Shown here: positions 6,601-9,739 of the stretch, piece after piece
How the letters are laid out: the number at the start of each line of letters is the position of its first letter
Numbering within the stretch: the first letter of the stretch is position 1
NCBI GenBank assembly: GCA_964550025.1
Contig: CAZJYI010000272.1
Span: 1 to 9,739 of the forward strand
DNA length: 9,739 bases
From: CAZJYI01 sp964550025
Lineage (GTDB): Bacteria; Verrucomicrobiota; Kiritimatiellia; UBA8416; CAYOBW01
Direction: 5' to 3'
Notes under the pieces: generated by a model
What the model was told of the DNA's origin: nothing
What the model saw: the letters and a program-made list of their open reading frames with translations, nothing else
Databases searched by the model: none
Position numbers and translations under genes: made by a program

Positions 6601-8836
6601 CCCCGTGGGCCACGCTGATACTGCCGGACGGTGATATCGAGCCGTGGGGGCCGGCTGAAGCGGCAATCTGATGGGCGTCGGCGGGGGGAGAAGGTGTCTT
6701 CGCGTCGGCCGCCGTCTCGGCCGAGTACGTCGCGGCCCCGTTGACGGACCACGCCTGATAGTAGTGGCGGGTATCGGCGTCAAGTCCGGTGTGCTGGTGG
6801 ACAGTGCTGCCACCGTTGTAGATCACGGTCGCGTCCCCGATGGACGCCCCTATACCGTAGGTCGTACCATCCGTGGGCGTCCCGAAACTGTTAACGGTGT
6901 TGTACGCAACCACGACGTTGTCGTTGCTCGCGTTCTTCACCCAGGCCAAGTCGATCCGCGAAGTGCTCACCGAGGTCGCCGCAAACGACGAGACGGGCGC
7001 CACATCCAGGGCGCTGCCGCTGATCACGACCGAGTACCATTGAAGGTCGTCCGTCAGGCTGCCGTCGTAGTCGACTTGCACGGTGTACGAACCCGCCGAG
7101 GGCGAAGCGATGTACACCTGCTCCACGTTGTCGACGTCGTTTTCGCCCGTGGTCGCGGCGACCGACGGGCTTGCCCGGTCCAGGACATACGGGCGGTAAG
7201 TCGGGCTGCCCCCCGGCCCCTCCACGACGAGGTCCAGGTCATTGACCAGGATCGGCGCCGTACTGTCATGGTTCGTCGTCGACGTCCCCGGCGGATCGGT
7301 CCAGCACAACGTCACGCGGATCGGATCCGACCCGTTCCAGGTGAACATGTAGTCGTCGCTTGCATTGGCGACGGAGAGTTGCCCCTCGATAAGCCTGGGG
7401 TTCGTGTCGGCTTCCTGGTGGTGGGCCTCGATGAGCTGCGCGGCGGCCAGGGCATTCATCAAGCCCCAGCCATAGGTGTAGTCCGGGCCGGTGTTGCCGA
7501 GGTCATCGGCCGTGTGCAGTATGAGTCCTTTCAGCGTACTGGCCCGCATGGCCCCACCCGCAAAGAGATCGCCGTAGTAGTCTACCAGTAACATGGCCGA
7601 GCCGGACGCATTCGGCGTGGACATGCTCGTTCCCTGCCTTGTGGCATAGTCCGTGTTGCTGTCGTGGTCGCAGGAATAGAGACTGATGCCGTTGGCGACT
7701 ATATCAGGTTTGATGCGCCCGTCGTCTGCCGGTCCCCAGCCGCTGAAGGACGCCATGCCGGCCGCCCCCAACGATCGTGATCCCCCGGAAACGGCATCGT
7801 TCACGGCCCCCACCGTCAACACGTTCTTGGCTACTCCGCGGTGCGGAATCGTGTCGTAGCCGCTACGGTAGACTCCGTCGCCAGGCGGATCCACGGCATT
7901 GTCATACGTCGTGCTGTTCCAGCTACTACCGCCATTGGTTGAATAGTAGACCGTGCTCCCGTTCGGCGGGCCGTCGTTGCGGTCATTGCCGGCAGCCTTG
8001 AACGGCAGATAGTAGGGAGCGTTGTAGACGACTTCGTCGTACGTGCGTGCCGTGCTGTCGTACTGCCCGAAAGCCGGCTCCTCTTCGCCTGCCCCCCACG
8101 TCGCCGACCAGTGCCAGGCGAAGGTGTTCGTTGTGGCCCAATTCGCCCACACCCAGCCGCAAGCGTGCCCGTAGGAGTGGTTCGACACGTGGATCTTGCC
8201 CGCCTCGCCCGGCATTGACGCTGCGCGCGCGGCCATCTCCGACGAATCGTCGGTCCAGTCGTAGGAATCGATGGTAACCGACGGCGCCATACCTTCCGCG
8301 GCCGCGACGACCCCGGCCGCGCCGACGGTGCCGCCGACGTGCGTGGCATGGTAGTGACTGGAAGCCCCGTCCATGACATTGACCCGACCGCCGAACTCCT
8401 GGTGCGTGGAGAGCACGGCGCCGCCATCCCAGACACCGGCCGTGTGACCCGCACCGTCTACGTTGAACGGCGCGGTGTCTCGTACGAGGTCGGCCGCGGT
8501 CGAGATCGCCGCGTTGGCGTTGTGGGTCACATTGTAGACCGGCCTGCCGTCTCGAAGGAACATCAGTTCCATAAGCCGGTTACCGTCATCGACGCGCACG
8601 GGGACGCCGCGCACACGTGCCCATGCCATGGCCTCGACCTTCTCAGCCCGGGCACGCTGCGCCGCCTGCTGCACGTATGCGGCACGTGCACCGGGCCGGG
8701 CAAAGACGCCCTCTTCCTGCGCGGGGCAGGCAGCCGGCACACACAGCATCACGAGCATCCCCAGGGAACGCAGGGCTGAGGTGCGCCCCGGGCGGCACCT
8801 GCTCATGGCTGCGATGCTATCACCGCGTCGTTTCAC
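3639..8836 (-). CDS. Secreted subtilisin-family (S8) protease with YDG repeats, interrupted by assembly gap
   Basis: One gene is split by 100 N at 5483-5582. Joined through the 55-base overlap of the gap edges it encodes 1680 residues. A signal peptide (hydrophobic core about 24-37) is followed by a short region without a recognisable I9 inhibitor, then the S8 domain (about 120-470) with D137 (VWDGG), H166 (HATHVGGT), oxyanion N284 (AAGND) and S404 (GTSMSTP). Next come a P-like beta-sandwich (480-608), an FN3-like domain (612-712), a bacterial repeat (720-797), a domain shared with the neighbouring gene (803-900), six YDG units (921-1448), two repeat modules (about 1449-1603) and a C-terminal module ending FYRVLAE. 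It should act outside the cell, cleaving protein; the substrate is unknown. The start is GTG at 8836, 15 bases after the upstream stop, with AGAGGG 4 bases before it. An ATG at 8806 would give a more ordinary signal peptide. No C-terminal membrane anchor is seen. Confidence 0.9.
4633..4737 (-). repeat. 105-base exact repeat copy inside type A YDG unit
   Basis: This segment is identical over 105 bases to 5583-5687 on the far side of the gap. The first 55 bases, 4633-4687, also equal 5428-5482, the last bases before the gap. The base before the shared block differs (C at 4632, T at 5427), so the repeat boundary coincides with the contig end. Near-identity with scattered substitutions continues to about 4870 against 5820. 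Confidence 0.85.
5428..5482. repeat. 55-base gap-edge repeat, left copy
   Basis: These last 55 bases before the N run are identical to the first 55 bases after it (5583-5637). They encode the segment LTLTGVDTGNYSLMQPAG in the protease frame. Confidence 0.95.
5483..5582. other. Assembly gap of 100 N
   Basis: There are exactly 100 unknown bases, the conventional filler for a gap of unknown size. As written, the gap shifts the protease frame between its two sides, since 100 is not a multiple of 3. Overlapping the flanks by 55 bases removes 155 positions and brings the frame back into register. The true sequence is therefore probably a direct join, or a join with additional whole repeat units. 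Confidence 0.99.
5583..5637. repeat. 55-base gap-edge repeat, right copy
   Basis: These first 55 bases after the N run exactly repeat 5428-5482 and also 4633-4687. This is the pattern expected when two assembly-graph contigs ending at a shared k-mer node are placed side by side without being merged. Confidence 0.95.
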
Positions 8837-8840
8837 GTTG

Positions 8841-8851
8841 CCCTCTTCTCC
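8841..8851 (-). promoter_or_regulatory. Purine-rich ribosome binding site for the protease GTG start
   Basis: On the minus strand GGAGAAGAGGG precedes the GTG at 8836. AGAGGG has a 4-base spacer and GGAG an 11-base spacer. This favours the GTG over the ATG at 8806, which has no clear site, although the ATG gives a shorter and more typical signal-peptide start. Confidence 0.4.
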
Positions 8852-9739
8852 CTACTGCTCGACCTCGATACGGTAGAAGAGCGTCTTGCGCCCGTCCGTC
8901 GCATCCTCGAAGCTGTTCCACGGCGGCGTGGCGGGGATATTGGTGGCGACCGGCTGGAACAGGCCGCGCAGCCGCGTGGCTCTGCCGATCGAGTACCGCC
9001 GGTTGGCGGCACTCTGCCACCAGATCCGGGCTGCCGCTTCGGAAGTGAGGCCCAGGCGACCGAGCGACAGAACGGACTGCCGATCTCGCGGATCGGTGCC
9101 GGCAATACACTCATGACGGTTGACCATGCCGTCGCCGTCGTCGTCGGAATCCGGCAACATGTCGGTCTCGCCTCCGGTGTAGTAGTCCTCCCATGCGTCG
9201 GGCATGCCGTCGCCATCGTCGTCGCGCGGTACCAGCACAAGGGTATCGGGGGCCGGTTTCGATTGCAGGGCATTCACGTGAGCCTTTCCGTAATACCCGA
9301 CTTCCGCACCGATGGTTCTCGCACCGAGCTCCCACAGCGGAACGCGAGCAATGTACACCATCTGTATCGGCGTGTTCGGCAAGCGCCCAACCCAGAGGAT
9401 GTCGCCGCGCAGCAATTCCGGCCGTCCGTCGCCGTTGACCGACACCACCGTCCATCCATCCGGAAGCTCGGGCTTCCAGCACAACGATAGAAGCGCGTCA
9501 TCAACGGAGAACGTGTTGGTGATCGTCACGGTTCCACCCGGATCATACCGCGCCGGCCCCGATTGCGTGACCGCTGTCCCTCCGCCCTGCGGTGCCGCGG
9601 GAGGCGCCCCGGGGCCGCTGCTGGCGGCCGCATAGCCGTCGTCACCGGAAGCATCCACGCGGTATCCACCGTCCCGCCAGTACGCCAGCGCGCGATTCGC
9701 CTCGGAACCGCCGATCTCCCAATGGGGAGCAAGGTAGTC
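8852..9739 (-). CDS. Secreted multidomain protein, C-terminal part (runs off window)
   Basis: The frame is open to the window edge, giving 295 C-terminal residues; the start lies outside. Reading inward there is a segment IGGSEANRALAYWRDGGY and a low-complexity Gly/Ala/Pro linker. A beta-sandwich-like domain follows (about in-window residues 58-150, with SLCWKPELPDGWTVVSVNGD), then two Asp-rich calcium-binding-like loops (DDDGDGMPDAWE and DSDDDGDGMVNRHE) of the thrombospondin-3/dockerin-like kind. A C-terminal module ends in FYRIEVEQ. The first domain resembles residues 803-900 of the protease encoded 15 bases downstream, and the C-terminus also resembles the end of that protease, so the two probably share an origin and a location. 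No catalytic domain is visible in this part. Similar tails are common on extracellular proteins of Kiritimatiellota-like bacteria, from memory of the style rather than a search. The function is unknown. Confidence 0.85.
   Translation of the reverse strand, partial: DYLAPHWEIGGSEANRALAYWRDGGYRVDASGDDGYAAASSGPGAPPAAPQGGGTAVTQSGPARYDPGGTVTITNTFSVDDALLSLCWKPELPDGWTVVSVNGDGRPELLRGDILWVGRLPNTPIQMVYIARVPLWELGARTIGAEVGYYGKAHVNALQSKPAPDTLVLVPRDDDGDGMPDAWEDYYTGGETDMLPDSDDDGDGMVNRHECIAGTDPRDRQSVLSLGRLGLTSEAAARIWWQSAANRRYSIGRATRLRGLFQPVATNIPATPPWNSFEDATDGRKTLFYRIEVEQ

Noticed and set aside
8700..8760. Lipoprotein signal at the protease N-terminus (VPAAC)
   Set aside because: The residue at -3 is proline rather than a normal lipobox residue, so a signal peptidase I type export signal is more likely.

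Overview
The window is a GC-rich bacterial fragment with every recognisable gene on the minus strand. Two kinds of content point to an anaerobic member of the Planctomycetes-Verrucomicrobia-Chlamydiae group, most likely Kiritimatiellota or Lentisphaerae. One is a pair of large secreted proteins built from YDG repeats, 'bacterial repeat' modules, DxDGDG calcium-binding-like loops and C-termini ending in FYR(I/V). The other is a three-gene set for sulfide-dependent homocysteine synthesis that is known from anaerobes. The taxon is inferred from protein style, since no marker gene is present. A run of 100 N (5483-5582) shows that this is a draft, probably metagenomic, assembly.

Layout in transcription order, right to left. 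(1) 9739-8852: the C-terminal part of a secreted protein that continues beyond the window. It has a beta-sandwich-like domain, two aspartate-rich loops and a C-terminal FYRI module. (2) 8836-3639: a very large secreted subtilisin-family protease, starting 15 bases after the previous stop. Its order is signal peptide, S8 catalytic domain with all catalytic residues, P-like beta-sandwich, FN3-like domain, bacterial repeat, a domain shared with gene 1, six YDG repeats, two more repeat modules and a C-terminal module. The N gap falls inside the YDG array. (3) A 68-base spacer with a possible promoter. (4) 3570-1232: a tight operon of a COG1900/DUF39 homocysteine biosynthesis protein, a NIL-domain plus 2x[4Fe-4S] ferredoxin (ATGA overlap with the former), and a COG2122/UPF0280 ApbE-like protein (3 bases further on). 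(5) A 122-base intercistronic spacer with a strong hairpin. (6) 1109-63: a uroporphyrinogen-decarboxylase-superfamily protein with an HxCG motif. (7) 1-62: a C-rich low-complexity tract that would form G-quadruplexes on the coding strand.

The metabolic trio would act together. COG1900 and the NIL-ferredoxin turn aspartate semialdehyde plus sulfide into homocysteine, and COG2122 aids sulfide use. The following URO-D-superfamily protein belongs to a fold that includes cobalamin and thiol methyltransferases, so a role in homocysteine or methyl metabolism is possible but not shown. The two secreted proteins share modules and probably act at or outside the cell surface.

The most solid unusual observation concerns the N gap. 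Both of its edges carry the same exact 55-base sequence. Joining the contigs through that overlap restores one continuous 1680-residue reading frame with correct repeat spacing, whereas the 100-N version breaks the frame. I found no RNA genes, CRISPR arrays or insertion sequences, and no convincing new biological system.
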